Source: Methylotenera sp. (GTDB lineage: Bacteria; Pseudomonadota; Gammaproteobacteria; Burkholderiales; Methylophilaceae). From it: 63,183 nucleotides of DNA. Positions within the stretch are counted from its first letter, which is position 1; each line of letters opens with the position of its first letter. Where the stretch lies: positions 1 through 63,183 of the forward strand of contig JAHRYP010000001.1 in NCBI GenBank assembly GCA_020622105.1. The letters are read 5' to 3'. Shown here piece after piece: positions 9,832 to 17,422 of the stretch. The notes beneath the pieces are model-generated. The model was not told where the DNA came from and did no database searches. It saw only the letters and a list, made by a program, of their open reading frames with translations. A program made the position numbers and the translations under genes.

Positions 9832-10473
9832 ATGACCACTTATCACCCGAATCTAGACGAAAATGGCGCAAAGGTTGTGCTGACAACACCAAGCCAGCCA
9901 TCACCACTATCAGCATGGAGCAATCCTATAGAAGTAGCCACTGTGATACCGAATGGCGTATTACCTACAGCGCTGAATGGAATCCCTTTGTCCAACTGGA
10001 CTGCCGCTCCGAACACTCTTAGCGCATGGGAAGCACTTGCTGCACAATCGAATGTTAGCGAGCCAGTCTTTACCCCACCTCCCCACAAAAAACATGCTGC
10101 AGGTGTTGTCATTGAAGAGTCTGATGGCAGAATCTGGCTGATGTCACCATCTAACAGTCATGGAGGCTACATCAACACCTTACCCAAGGGTCAGGTCGAC
10201 CCCGGCGCCAGTAAACAGGCCACCGCGATAAAAGAAGCTTTTGAAGAATCAGGTCTGCATGTAGAGCTAACAGAGTTTTTAATAGATACGGACCGAACAA
10301 CCAGCTACACACGCTATTACCGAGCAAAGCGCATCGGTGGCAATCCTGCTGATATGGGCTGGGAATCACAAGCGATACATTTAGTCCCGAGAAATATGTT
10401 AAATCTGCATCTAATTCATCCGAGTGACCAGCCATTATTGAAGCTACTTTTAAAGGAAAAGAATGAAATCTGA
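9832..10473 (+). CDS. NUDIX hydrolase
   Basis: A 213-residue NUDIX-family protein that probably hydrolyses a nucleoside diphosphate-X substrate. The box lies at about residues 123-145 (GQVDPGASKQATAIKEAFEE, then SGL). Compared with the family pattern Gx5Ex7REUxEExGU, the first Glu is Ala and the Arg is Lys, while the metal-binding EExG core is intact. The first ~80 residues are proline-rich with no recognised domain. The gene ends inside the start of the ADP-ribosylglycohydrolase gene (overlap of 11 bases), so the two are probably co-translated and may share an ADP-ribose or NAD-derived substrate. A good ribosome-binding site is not obvious upstream of the ATG, which follows the candidate structured RNA. 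Confidence 0.85.
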   Translation: MTTYHPNLDENGAKVVLTTPSQPSPLSAWSNPIEVATVIPNGVLPTALNGIPLSNWTAAPNTLSAWEALAAQSNVSEPVFTPPPHKKHAAGVVIEESDGRIWLMSPSNSHGGYINTLPKGQVDPGASKQATAIKEAFEESGLHVELTEFLIDTDRTTSYTRYYRAKRIGGNPADMGWESQAIHLVPRNMLNLHLIHPSDQPLLKLLLKEKNEI

Positions 10474-11374
10474 ACTTATTGATCGCGCACGTGGTTGCCT
10501 GCTTGGATTGGCAATTGGTGATGCCATTGGCACCACAGTGGAGTTTAAGCCAAGAGGTAGTTTTACGCCGATGACTGATATGGTTGGTGGTGGGCCATTT
10601 CATCTCAAAGCTGGTGAATGGACGGATGACACCTCCATGGCTTTATGTCTTGGTGCCAGTCTGCTAGAAAAAGGCTTTGACCTGCACGATCAAATCACAA
10701 AATACGTGAAGTGGTACCGAGAAGGATACATGAGTAGTAATGGCAGGTGTTTCGACATCGGGATCGCAACCCGTGAAGCTTTGAGCCGTTTTATTGCAAG
10801 CGGCAACCCAGAGGCAGGGTCTACCAACCCAAGAAGCGCTGGCAACGGTTGTATCATGCGCTTGGCCCCAGTCCCCATCATGCATGCAGACAATCCAGAG
10901 AACGCAGCAAGATTATCTGCAGAACAATCCAAAACGACGCATGGCGCAACTGAGTGTATTGAAGCCAGCCAGCTATTTGGTGGAATCCTAGCCCGTGCGA
11001 TAAAAGGTGAGCATATCAAAGCACAGATTCTAGTGCCGGAGGTAAAAAGCAGTTTCCAGTATTCTTCCGCCCGCATTCAAACTATCGCTAATGGCGCGTA
11101 TTTTGAATATGACAGTCTGCAGGTTAGAGGCACTGGTTATGTAGTCGACAGTCTAGAAGCTGCGCTATGGTGTTTCCACATTACTGACAATTTCAAAGAT
11201 GCTGTATTAACTGCCGCAAATCTTGGTGATGATGCTGACACCACAGCTGCAATCACCGGCCAGATTGCTGGTGCTTATTATGGCGAAGCTGACATTCCTC
11301 AACACTGGCTAGACAAAGTCGTTATGGCTAAATCGATTGGTGAGATGGCAGAACAACTGTCACAAAGATCATAA
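10463..11374 (+). CDS. ADP-ribosylglycohydrolase (DraG/ARH family)
   Basis: A 303-residue protein of the DraG/ARH family, which removes ADP-ribose from proteins or small molecules using two metal ions. Visible family motifs are GCLLGLAIGDAIG at the N-terminus, the metal ligands in WTDDTSM near residue 55 and the second metal site NLGDDADTTAA near residue 253. The length is normal. The ATG overlaps the end of the NUDIX gene and is preceded by AAGGAAAAG. Together the pair could release ADP-ribose and then cleave it, but the substrate is unknown. An 81-base remnant matching the 3' end of this gene lies at 21149-21229, so a paralogue once existed in the same island. Confidence 0.92.
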   Translation: MKSELIDRARGCLLGLAIGDAIGTTVEFKPRGSFTPMTDMVGGGPFHLKAGEWTDDTSMALCLGASLLEKGFDLHDQITKYVKWYREGYMSSNGRCFDIGIATREALSRFIASGNPEAGSTNPRSAGNGCIMRLAPVPIMHADNPENAARLSAEQSKTTHGATECIEASQLFGGILARAIKGEHIKAQILVPEVKSSFQYSSARIQTIANGAYFEYDSLQVRGTGYVVDSLEAALWCFHITDNFKDAVLTAANLGDDADTTAAITGQIAGAYYGEADIPQHWLDKVVMAKSIGEMAEQLSQRS

Positions 11375-11643
11375 AGAATTAATTACTGAAAACCCTGATT
11401 TACCAGTTGTGCCGAATTAATTAACTTAATGCATAACTAGTAGCTCACAGCACTACCGGTTATTTATTTCCACTTAAAGGCTGCCGATCACGATAGAGAT
11501 GCACGAAAGAAGTATTCAATAGCGGCTTATTCTTGATTCATGGCTTCTTGAGAACCTAACGCCGGGCATGTCCTTTCAATAGCAAAAGCCTGATTCGTTT
11601 GGAAGTTGATGTAGCAACAACTCATACGACGTCCTTTTTTGAC

Positions 11644-14343
11644 TTATTTGCTCACCGGTGTAAGGACACGACGACTTGAGAGAAGAGCAACGTCCTTAGA
11701 ATTGGCGCTGCGGCGGAGGCGCTGTAAAACACCTTGCTGAGTTTCAGGTGTCCAAAAAATCCGAAGTCGCTCACGTGCTCTAGTTACGGCTGTGTAGAAG
11801 ATGCTGTGTGTGATATCGTCTTCATTGGCATCGGTGATGACAATTTTGACAGAGTCATACTCGAGTCCCTGCGCCTTGTGGATTGACACGGCATAGGCAA
11901 CCTGAAAAGGCACAGTGGTATTTAATGAGTCGTCATCCTCATCGCTTACGTCTGTCTCGTAGACCGAGAAGCGCACTGTCGAGCCAGAAATCCATTCGAG
12001 ATCAACACCATCAACGTCAAACTCGCTGAGTGGTCGATCAAGCTCAATGTCGAACTGGATCCTACCAGGATCGTATTTAATGTCGACGATTTGCCCCTTC
12101 AAGTTGTTGTAGATAACCGGTCGAAACCTCTCGGTCTCGTTAAAAAGAACAGGATCACCTATTTTGTACGTGGAGTCCCGCCAATTGGTTGCTAAACCGG
12201 GATTGTTACTTTGCAAGAATCGGTTAATATTGTTGATTCCATAGAGACCATCGTAGTTCAGACACAAGATGATCTCGTCTTGACCATGACTCTCGAAAAG
12301 TGTCTTATCGAGCACGGTCGAATACCCATTGCGGGCAATGATTTCGGCGATATCATCTTCGATGGCTCTAACCTTGTTCCAAAAGCTTAAGAGTGATTCG
12401 TTCTTGGTTCTAAAGGGCGTTGTCAGCTCGAACACTGACGTGCTTGGGATGAATGATCGAATAATGCCGAACCAGTTTCCGAATTGGATCGATTCGATTT
12501 GGTAGACGTCGCCGACGAGCACGAGTAACTTGAAAGAGGTCTTCTCCATGACCTTGATGAGTTCTGCATTGCTGACTGTGCTGCATTCGTCAATGACGAG
12601 GAGATCGTATTCTGGATCGGTGGCATTCCTGTATATCTGGCTGCTGATCGTTCGGAAGGTCGAATTCTGCGCGGTAACTTTGCGCTTTAGATTATCGATC
12701 GCTGGATTAGTGTGGGCGAGGAAGAGCTTACTCTTGTCGTTAAAGTAGTGCCCGATGAGATCCACCATCGTGGACTTGCCAGTGCCAGCTGCCCCGTAGA
12801 TTAGGGCGACACGTGACTGGCTAAATAATTGCTTAAGCGCAGCCATCTTCACAGGGTCGTCGATAACAAGTGATGTTTCATCTAACCAGCGTTCTACTGC
12901 ATGTGTATAGCCCTCGATCCGGGACGATGCGTATTCTTGGAGCTTCTCGATGATGGAGACAGTTTCATTCTCATAGCCACTCATGAAGACGTGCCCCTTG
13001 TCGAACACAAGCCGGCGCTCTGTATGCGTGCGGTAGAGCTTGTTGTTGTAAGTGGAGATCAAAGCGTTTACGTCTCCGAACTCCTCGAGGTCGATCACAG
13101 GTGTATAGAGGATCCCGTGACTCTCTACATTGTTCCTCACGCGCCTAACAAGTAATTCGTGGTTCCGCCCAGTCGCATTGACACTCTCAATGAGATCCCA
13201 GTATCTTGGGTTGTGCCCTGGCAAAGAAGTGCAGAAAGGCAAGGTTTCGAAGGGGATGCAGGCGTACGGAAGCTTCATTCCAGAAAGAAGGTCACAGCCG
13301 TCCCGGTTATATTGCGACTTGAGTATTTGGTTGTGCATCCGCAGTATGAGGTAGCAAAGAACGTTGTGACTCGGAGCGGCTGATCTCACGAGACGACGCA
13401 CTTCATCCAGCACTGGGAAGATTAGCTGCTTGGCGACGCCAGCTGTACCTTCCGCTCTAACCGCCAAGTACAAATTGTCGGGCATGTCAAGAAGACCGAG
13501 CAGACTATCTGAACTCGTCGTCAGGCGGTGCATCAGATAGCGATACTCCGGCGAATTGGTTTGAACAGCTATAGACTTACCCAGTAGGCGTGCGAAATTG
13601 TTGAACTCACACGGCCGGATCGAAACCTCCCAATCGCGGATGATTGTGATCGGCATCGTCTGGCCGAGCACTTCAATCGAGTCCCGCCAGAGCGTCAACA
13701 TGGCCGCGTATTTGTCAGTCATGTCGATATTGGTGAAGGCGATGATGCGATCAAACTTGCTTACCTTATTGATGGCACGGTAGAAGGTAACCTCGTAGTA
13801 AATGCGCCCACCCACGAAGAATGGGCGCGTTTTGTGGATATAGTAACGATCCCGGGAGCTGTTATTCGACGGAGTTGAGAGGACCGTATTAATTCTAGTG
13901 GCAATCTTCTCGTGATACTCCCGCAGCGATGGGTCTAAGTCGACTGGAAAGGCCTCAAGGTTCGCCAATACAGCGACTCCAAAGTAGTCTTGAAGCAAAC
14001 TACGAATGCGATGGAGATACTCGTAATATTTGAGCATCAAACGTTCGGAAGCATCCCCATCAAGCGTGTAGTGGGAAGCACTTTTCTGAATAAGATTGTG
14101 GAACTTACCTAGGAAGTTGAATCTTGCCCTGCTTTTGGCAAAGGCGAGTCCCGGTTCTACCGCGGCATAGTGGAATTCGGCATCGGGTGAGTCCGTGTGG
14201 AGACGGACCACTACTCCCTCAACTAGGTTTCGTAAATGTGAAAGAATGTTCTGCGAGAGTAATGCCCGCTGGTCAGCGAGCAATTCGATATTCCGACATA
14301 TCGCTTCGTCAGCGCTCTGAATCTGCATGCTGACCGTGGTCAT
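11644..14343 (-). CDS. Superfamily 1 helicase/ATPase with unrecognised N-terminal half
   Basis: An 899-residue protein. Residues from about 510 to the end form a superfamily 1 (RecD/UvrD-like) ATPase: IYGAAGTGKSTMVD (Walker A), LLVIDECSTVSNAE (Walker B), LVGDVYQIESI (motif III) and, near the C-terminus, AVSIHKAQGLEYDSVKI with FYTAVTRARERLRIFW (motifs V and VI). The first ~500 residues have no domain I recognise; this is where a nuclease or sensor might sit. The gene stands alone, with no partner closer than 250 bases on its strand. Its base composition looks more GC-rich than that of neighbouring genes, which suggests separate acquisition. By context it is probably a defence helicase, but it could also serve recombination. 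Confidence 0.75.
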   Translation of the reverse strand: MTTVSMQIQSADEAICRNIELLADQRALLSQNILSHLRNLVEGVVVRLHTDSPDAEFHYAAVEPGLAFAKSRARFNFLGKFHNLIQKSASHYTLDGDASERLMLKYYEYLHRIRSLLQDYFGVAVLANLEAFPVDLDPSLREYHEKIATRINTVLSTPSNNSSRDRYYIHKTRPFFVGGRIYYEVTFYRAINKVSKFDRIIAFTNIDMTDKYAAMLTLWRDSIEVLGQTMPITIIRDWEVSIRPCEFNNFARLLGKSIAVQTNSPEYRYLMHRLTTSSDSLLGLLDMPDNLYLAVRAEGTAGVAKQLIFPVLDEVRRLVRSAAPSHNVLCYLILRMHNQILKSQYNRDGCDLLSGMKLPYACIPFETLPFCTSLPGHNPRYWDLIESVNATGRNHELLVRRVRNNVESHGILYTPVIDLEEFGDVNALISTYNNKLYRTHTERRLVFDKGHVFMSGYENETVSIIEKLQEYASSRIEGYTHAVERWLDETSLVIDDPVKMAALKQLFSQSRVALIYGAAGTGKSTMVDLIGHYFNDKSKLFLAHTNPAIDNLKRKVTAQNSTFRTISSQIYRNATDPEYDLLVIDECSTVSNAELIKVMEKTSFKLLVLVGDVYQIESIQFGNWFGIIRSFIPSTSVFELTTPFRTKNESLLSFWNKVRAIEDDIAEIIARNGYSTVLDKTLFESHGQDEIILCLNYDGLYGINNINRFLQSNNPGLATNWRDSTYKIGDPVLFNETERFRPVIYNNLKGQIVDIKYDPGRIQFDIELDRPLSEFDVDGVDLEWISGSTVRFSVYETDVSDEDDDSLNTTVPFQVAYAVSIHKAQGLEYDSVKIVITDANEDDITHSIFYTAVTRARERLRIFWTPETQQGVLQRLRRSANSKDVALLSSRRVLTPVSK

Positions 14344-14646
14344 TAACTGTCCAGTTCCGTTTGATTAAAGATAGTCATTAGCATCCTCTTAGCATTACTG
14401 GTGCTAAATAGTTAGGTAGAATGCCTAATGTTTTGAAAGTAGATTCTGGCATATTATTTTTCTTATACAATCGTATATCTATAGATGATAAGTTTTGAAG
14501 CTATAGTAAATAATAGCAAAACCAGATGCAATCTAATAATGTATTAGGTCATTTTTAATATTTTATGGTTTTTATTACTGTTTCTGAATTAACACTTTGG
14601 GCCGATAGCTGAATTCAAAAAACCTGAGCTGAACGGCAGCTTTGTA
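14344..14646. other. AT-rich gap without a gene
   Basis: This stretch between the helicase gene start and the cassette array is AT-rich and holds no convincing gene. The promoter of the helicase gene should lie here. Towards its end (from about 14598) is a phrase, GGGCCGATAGCTGAA, that recurs in varied form at 18416 (GGGCCGATTGCTGAA), suggesting repeated cassette-type DNA. Confidence 0.5.
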
Positions 14647-14725
14647 CCGCTTTATTGTCATACACTAAATTTTAGGTCGCAAATAAATTGGCAGATTTAT
14701 TCGCAAAGCTGACGGTTGAATTTAA
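14647..14725. repeat. Direct repeat, copy 1 (with 16337-16415)
   Basis: About 79 bases are shared, with only a few differences, with 16337-16415, in the same orientation. Both copies start at GCTTTATTGTCA and run through TTTTAGGTCGCAAATAAATT to GCAAAGCTGACGGT. Each lies just beyond an attC-like site, so the repeat seems to travel with cassettes. It has no gene. Confidence 0.8.
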
Positions 14726-14758
14726 CAGGAAAACTACTGCCATCGGCCCAAAGCAGGC

Positions 14759-14818
14759 CTATAACGTTTGGCAAGAGGGGCTGGCTTTAGTCAGCCCCTC
14801 TTGAATGATGGGTTAGAC
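14759..14818 (-). repeat. attC site 1
   Basis: Integron cassette recombination site read on the minus strand. R'' is GTCTAAC and already contains the stop codon of the 86-residue gene; L'' contains ATTCAAGAG; a strong stem GGGGCTG(A)/CAGCCCC follows; L' is CTCTTGCCAAA and R' is GTTATAG. The layout matches the classical 60-base element, but R' departs from GTTRRRY at one purine position. Confidence 0.8.
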
Positions 14819-15073
14819 ACGTACGCCATTGTTTTTAATTAAATTCGCTAAATCATCTGCTGAAATTTGATAACGCTCTTCTTTGAGAGTGCTGCCTGCA
14901 ATTTTAAGAAAGTTCTTTGAGCCATAGGTCTTAACTAGGATGACATTTTTACCGTCCTCCGTGCTTTCAAGTTTTAAATCATCATATGTTTCAACATGCC
15001 CGCTACTTGATTCCGTCCATGAGCGTTTAAGCCACATATCTCCCTTTACACCATGGTGTTCGCTATTTGCCAT
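14813..15073 (-). CDS. Cassette-borne small protein, unknown
   Basis: An 86-residue protein that I do not recognise. It is hydrophilic, has no signal peptide or membrane segment, and has alternating strand-like segments (KNVILVKTYGSKNFLKIAG) followed by a helix ending in NLIKNNGVRV, so it is probably a small soluble alpha/beta protein. Its stop codon TAA lies inside the R'' box of attC site 1, the typical arrangement of an integron gene cassette. Translation probably starts at the ATG at 15073, with AAGGAAAA upstream. Confidence 0.65.
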   Translation of the reverse strand: MANSEHHGVKGDMWLKRSWTESSSGHVETYDDLKLESTEDGKNVILVKTYGSKNFLKIAGSTLKEERYQISADDLANLIKNNGVRV

Positions 15074-15089
15074 TTATTTTCCTTAAATT

Positions 15090-15173
15090 GTGTAATGTTT
15101 GAGTTTAGTCGCTGAATGCCAGATGCGACCGGCCTAAGTGAGTGAAACGACCAACTCGAACAAATTGTTAGAT
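15090..15173 (-). repeat. attC site 2
   Basis: Minus-strand cassette site between the 157-residue and 86-residue genes. R'' is ATCTAAC; L'' (TTGTTCGAGT) is matched by L' (ACTCAAACA) with an unpaired base, as in genuine attC sites. The R' position reads ATTACAC rather than GTTRRRY, so recombination may be weak. Confidence 0.65.
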
Positions 15174-15180
15174 TCCGATT

Positions 15181-15654
15181 TCATTCAACCAAGCTTCCGC
15201 ATATAGCAGACACAGCAACAACATCGATACGTGCCCGTATCCACTTCTCAGTATTTCGAGAGATGCAGATCAGCTTTGGTTTAAACGGTTGCATGAGATC
15301 CCATTCAAAGCCAACCGCGTGAATTATCTTATTAGCAACCTCCCTCAATTTGAGTTCTTTGACCGAACCATCCTGAAATTCTAGTTGGCCAAACTGAAGG
15401 GTTTCTTGATCGTAGTATGCACTTAAGTCCTCTTCGTCGTCCAAGTACCGAAGGAATATCGCTAGTTCAAGGCACGCCTTTTCAGCCCGCTGCTCGGAGA
15501 GCACGAAAACTGTTTCTTGAAACTGTTTCCATTCTCCGGAAAATGTTTTTTCGACAAGATTCTGTAATGGTGCTTTGGAGAAAGCGTAGGTCATGAGAAC
15601 AGAGATGTTCTCTCGTACAAGTCTGGTGACAGGAAGTGAGAGTTTAGGAATCAT
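15181..15654 (-). CDS. Cassette-borne protein, unknown
   Basis: A 157-residue protein of unknown family. It is acidic in the middle (YLDDEEDLSAYYDQET), has no signal peptide or clear membrane span, and ends in a hydrophobic stretch VDVVAVSAICGSLVE-like in character. It lies between attC sites 2 and 3 and is therefore a gene cassette. The first ATG, at 15654, falls inside the R' box of attC site 3 (GTTATGA), so the start codon appears to be supplied by the recombination site itself and there is no clear ribosome-binding site; a later in-frame Met at residue 21 is an alternative. Confidence 0.6.
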   Translation of the reverse strand: MIPKLSLPVTRLVRENISVLMTYAFSKAPLQNLVEKTFSGEWKQFQETVFVLSEQRAEKACLELAIFLRYLDDEEDLSAYYDQETLQFGQLEFQDGSVKELKLREVANKIIHAVGFEWDLMQPFKPKLICISRNTEKWIRARIDVVAVSAICGSLVE

Positions 15655-15710
15655 AACGTGGAGTTAAGCGGCTGCCGCTTGCGGCGGTTCGCTTGAACGC
15701 GGGGTTAGAG
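15651..15710 (-). repeat. attC site 3
   Basis: A clear attC on the minus strand: R'' CTCTAAC, L'' CGTTCAAGCG, a GC-rich stem with CCGCCGCAAGCGGC-like self-complementarity, L' CGCTTAACTCC and R' GTTATGA. It is the best match in this array to the classical 60-base element. Confidence 0.85.
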
Positions 15711-15714
15711 GATT

Positions 15715-16206
15715 TCAACTTCTTGTGCCTAGCCAAAGAAGGAAGGCTGCGATTCCTAGTTTCGCCATGTCGTCAGATTCTTTTCTCTTTTTCTCAGACT
15801 GTAATCGTTCATGCTTCTTGGTGTACTCACGCATAATGATTTCTTCTGCCTTATACAGCGCTTGGGGCACATCCTCAAACATGGGGATGTACTTTACGTT
15901 TGAGACAAACCCAGATGGCGGATGTTCTTTGTCAAGGACTAGTGGAAGGATCGGCTTGTGGAGAGCTAGTGCTTGACCGATTTCCTGAGATACCCAGCCT
16001 GACTCTTTGGCATTTTTGCTCCAGACAACGACAAATAGGTCGCAGCCAGATATGCCGCCCTTAATCTTCTCGGAGAGATTCTCTCCTGGAGTTACAGAGT
16101 GCTCCGCAATAAATACGTTGATAGGTGTGTTGCTCAACTGGGAGCGCAATAGTTCAACCTGTGCAAGATCAAGTGTTGAGTAACTTACAAAGATACGGAA
16201 TTCCAT
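15715..16206 (-). CDS. TIR-domain protein with C-terminal hydrophobic tail
   Basis: A 163-residue protein made of a TIR domain plus a short tail. FRIFVSYSTLDLAQVELLRSQL near the N-terminus is the TIR beta-A/alpha-A segment; GCDLFVVVWSKNA is the central strand; the presumed catalytic Glu is residue 75 in SGWVSQEIGQAL. Enzymatic TIR domains cleave NAD or make cyclic ADP-ribose variants. A charged stretch (KKHERLQSEKKRKES) leads to a final hydrophobic segment AKLGIAAFLLWLG that may anchor it in the membrane. ATG at 16206 is chosen because AGGAAAGG precedes it and the TIR domain starts at once; longer starts would translate the attC site. It sits in a gene cassette between attC sites 3 and 4. Confidence 0.85.
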   Translation of the reverse strand: MEFRIFVSYSTLDLAQVELLRSQLSNTPINVFIAEHSVTPGENLSEKIKGGISGCDLFVVVWSKNAKESGWVSQEIGQALALHKPILPLVLDKEHPPSGFVSNVKYIPMFEDVPQALYKAEEIIMREYTKKHERLQSEKKRKESDDMAKLGIAAFLLWLGTRS

Positions 16207-16223
16207 TTTGGCCTTTCCTAAGC

Positions 16224-16270
16224 CTCTAACAGATATTAAGCGGACGCACACGTCCGTATAATAATAAATA
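16224..16270 (-). repeat. attC-like site 4 (partial)
   Basis: Minus-strand site immediately upstream of the TIR gene. The 3' half is good: a CGGACG/CGTCCG hairpin, CGCTTAATATCT as L' and GTTAGAG as R'. The 5' half is degenerate and I cannot place R'' with certainty, so the left limit on the minus strand is approximate. Confidence 0.5.
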
Positions 16271-16336
16271 GCAAGTCCGGACACAAGCAATTGGGCAATT
16301 CATTTGAAGTTGTTTAATTTCAAATGACCGCTTCGT

Positions 16337-16415
16337 CCCGCTTTATTGTCATGCACTAAATTTTAGGTCGCAAATAAATTGGCAAATTTATCCGCAAAGC
16401 TGACGGTCAAATTTA
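16337..16415. repeat. Direct repeat, copy 2 (with 14647-14725)
   Basis: Second copy of the ~79-base repeat, same orientation, a few substitutions. It sits between attC-like sites 4 and 6 in a stretch without a gene (16300-16450), so it may be the body of a gene-less cassette. Confidence 0.8.
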
Positions 16416-16449
16416 GAAGCTAACCGACTGTGATCGGCACATAGCGGAC

Positions 16450-16498
16450 CTTCAACATTTGAGATAAGGGGCATGTCCTCTCGATTGAAGGGTTGGGC
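16450..16498 (-). repeat. attC-like site 6 (short)
   Basis: Minus-strand site eight bases after the stop of the HEPN gene. R'' GCCCAAC is good; L'' TTCAATCGAGAGG pairs imperfectly with CCTTATCTCAAATGTTGAA, and R' reads GTTGAAG. Its short stem and imperfect R' make it weaker than sites 1, 3 and 5. Confidence 0.55.
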
Positions 16499-16505
16499 GT
16501 CACGG

Positions 16506-17300
16506 CTAAGGCCTTGCCTTGGTTCCAGCCTTTATCTCCGCCAGGTGCTGCCGGTAACCGGCCACCAGCTTCTTTGGGATGTAGGCATATTTCACCAATT
16601 CGTCCAGCATCTCTGGATAGAGGTACAGAAGTGGATTCTGCGCACTCCAGTGACTCTTGACCCGTATAGTGGCTCGTTTTCGAACGCCAAAACATGGGTT
16701 GTTCCAGAGCAGTGCCGGACGACTTGGATGCTTTCTTTCATCGAGGATTTTCTCCAGAAGTCCGTTCTGCAGCCGAAACTTGTGCCGAGGTTCCGTCTTG
16801 CTATCAGCCAAGTCCGATCGCGCTGCATCAAGTAGTTTCTGCTCTTTGAGCGGAAGTGCTTTCCCAAAGACATTGAGAACTTGGCAATAGCGACGAATCT
16901 CCCAAACAGCCAGGTCAAGGTCGACCAATATGTGACCGTGGACGTGAAAAGGGATATCGATGTATCGGAACTCGCCTACCTTCGCGAGGTGAGCAATGAA
17001 CTTGCGGCTTCTAGACGAAAGTTCGATTTGCAACGGCAGGCCTTCTGTGAGTGAAAGCGCTAGAGCTAAGTCGTGAACTACGTTAGTGGCCTTCACGCGG
17101 TTGTAGAGAAGGATGGCCTTCAGGTACTTCTCTATTGCTTGATGCGCAGCCCAAAGAAACTGCGGAAACAGTTCATAGCGACAGGCCAGGCGAGCAGCAA
17201 CATAGTCCCGATCTGCTTGGTCTCGGAAAGATTGCGTAGCGAACGAGTTGATATAGCGGTCCAGCTTGTCTTGCTCACTCATGTAGGGCGCGAAGGACAT
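16506..17300 (-). CDS. HEPN-domain protein
   Basis: A 264-residue cassette-borne protein. AAHQAIEKYLKAILLYN is the characteristic first-helix region of HEPN proteins, and RKFIAH at about residue 103 fits the Rx4-6H motif of HEPN ribonucleases. HEPN domains are frequent in toxins and abortive-infection proteins, where they cut RNA; whether this one is active is inference. ATG at 17300 is chosen because longer starts would run through attC site 5. The C-terminal ~100 residues (KHPSRPALLWNNPCFGVRKR onward) are not recognised. There is no companion antitoxin in the same cassette. Confidence 0.7.
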   Translation of the reverse strand: MSFAPYMSEQDKLDRYINSFATQSFRDQADRDYVAARLACRYELFPQFLWAAHQAIEKYLKAILLYNRVKATNVVHDLALALSLTEGLPLQIELSSRSRKFIAHLAKVGEFRYIDIPFHVHGHILVDLDLAVWEIRRYCQVLNVFGKALPLKEQKLLDAARSDLADSKTEPRHKFRLQNGLLEKILDERKHPSRPALLWNNPCFGVRKRATIRVKSHWSAQNPLLYLYPEMLDELVKYAYIPKKLVAGYRQHLAEIKAGTKARP

Positions 17301-17332
17301 TTCATCGACCTCGATGGCTGCGGGTTTGTGAC

Positions 17333-17422
17333 GCCCAACGTCTGACTTGACCGGCGACCATGGAAGGGAGCCGCGCAAGAGGCGCACGCCCGTGGGCGTC
17401 CGCGTCGAAGGACTTGTTAGCC
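17333..17422 (-). repeat. attC site 5
   Basis: Minus-strand cassette site of about 90 bases between the DUF5677 and HEPN genes. The stop codon of the upstream gene (TAA) lies within R'' GGCTAAC; L'' includes AAGTCCTTCGACGCGG; L' includes CCGGTCAAGTCAGAC and R' is GTTGGGC, a perfect GTTRRRY. The central part is GC-rich and self-complementary. Confidence 0.75.

Noticed and set aside
9732-10022. Gene of 96 codons ahead of and overlapping the NUDIX gene
   Set aside because: It overlaps the NUDIX frame, has no ribosome-binding site and its protein looks like an out-of-frame reading.
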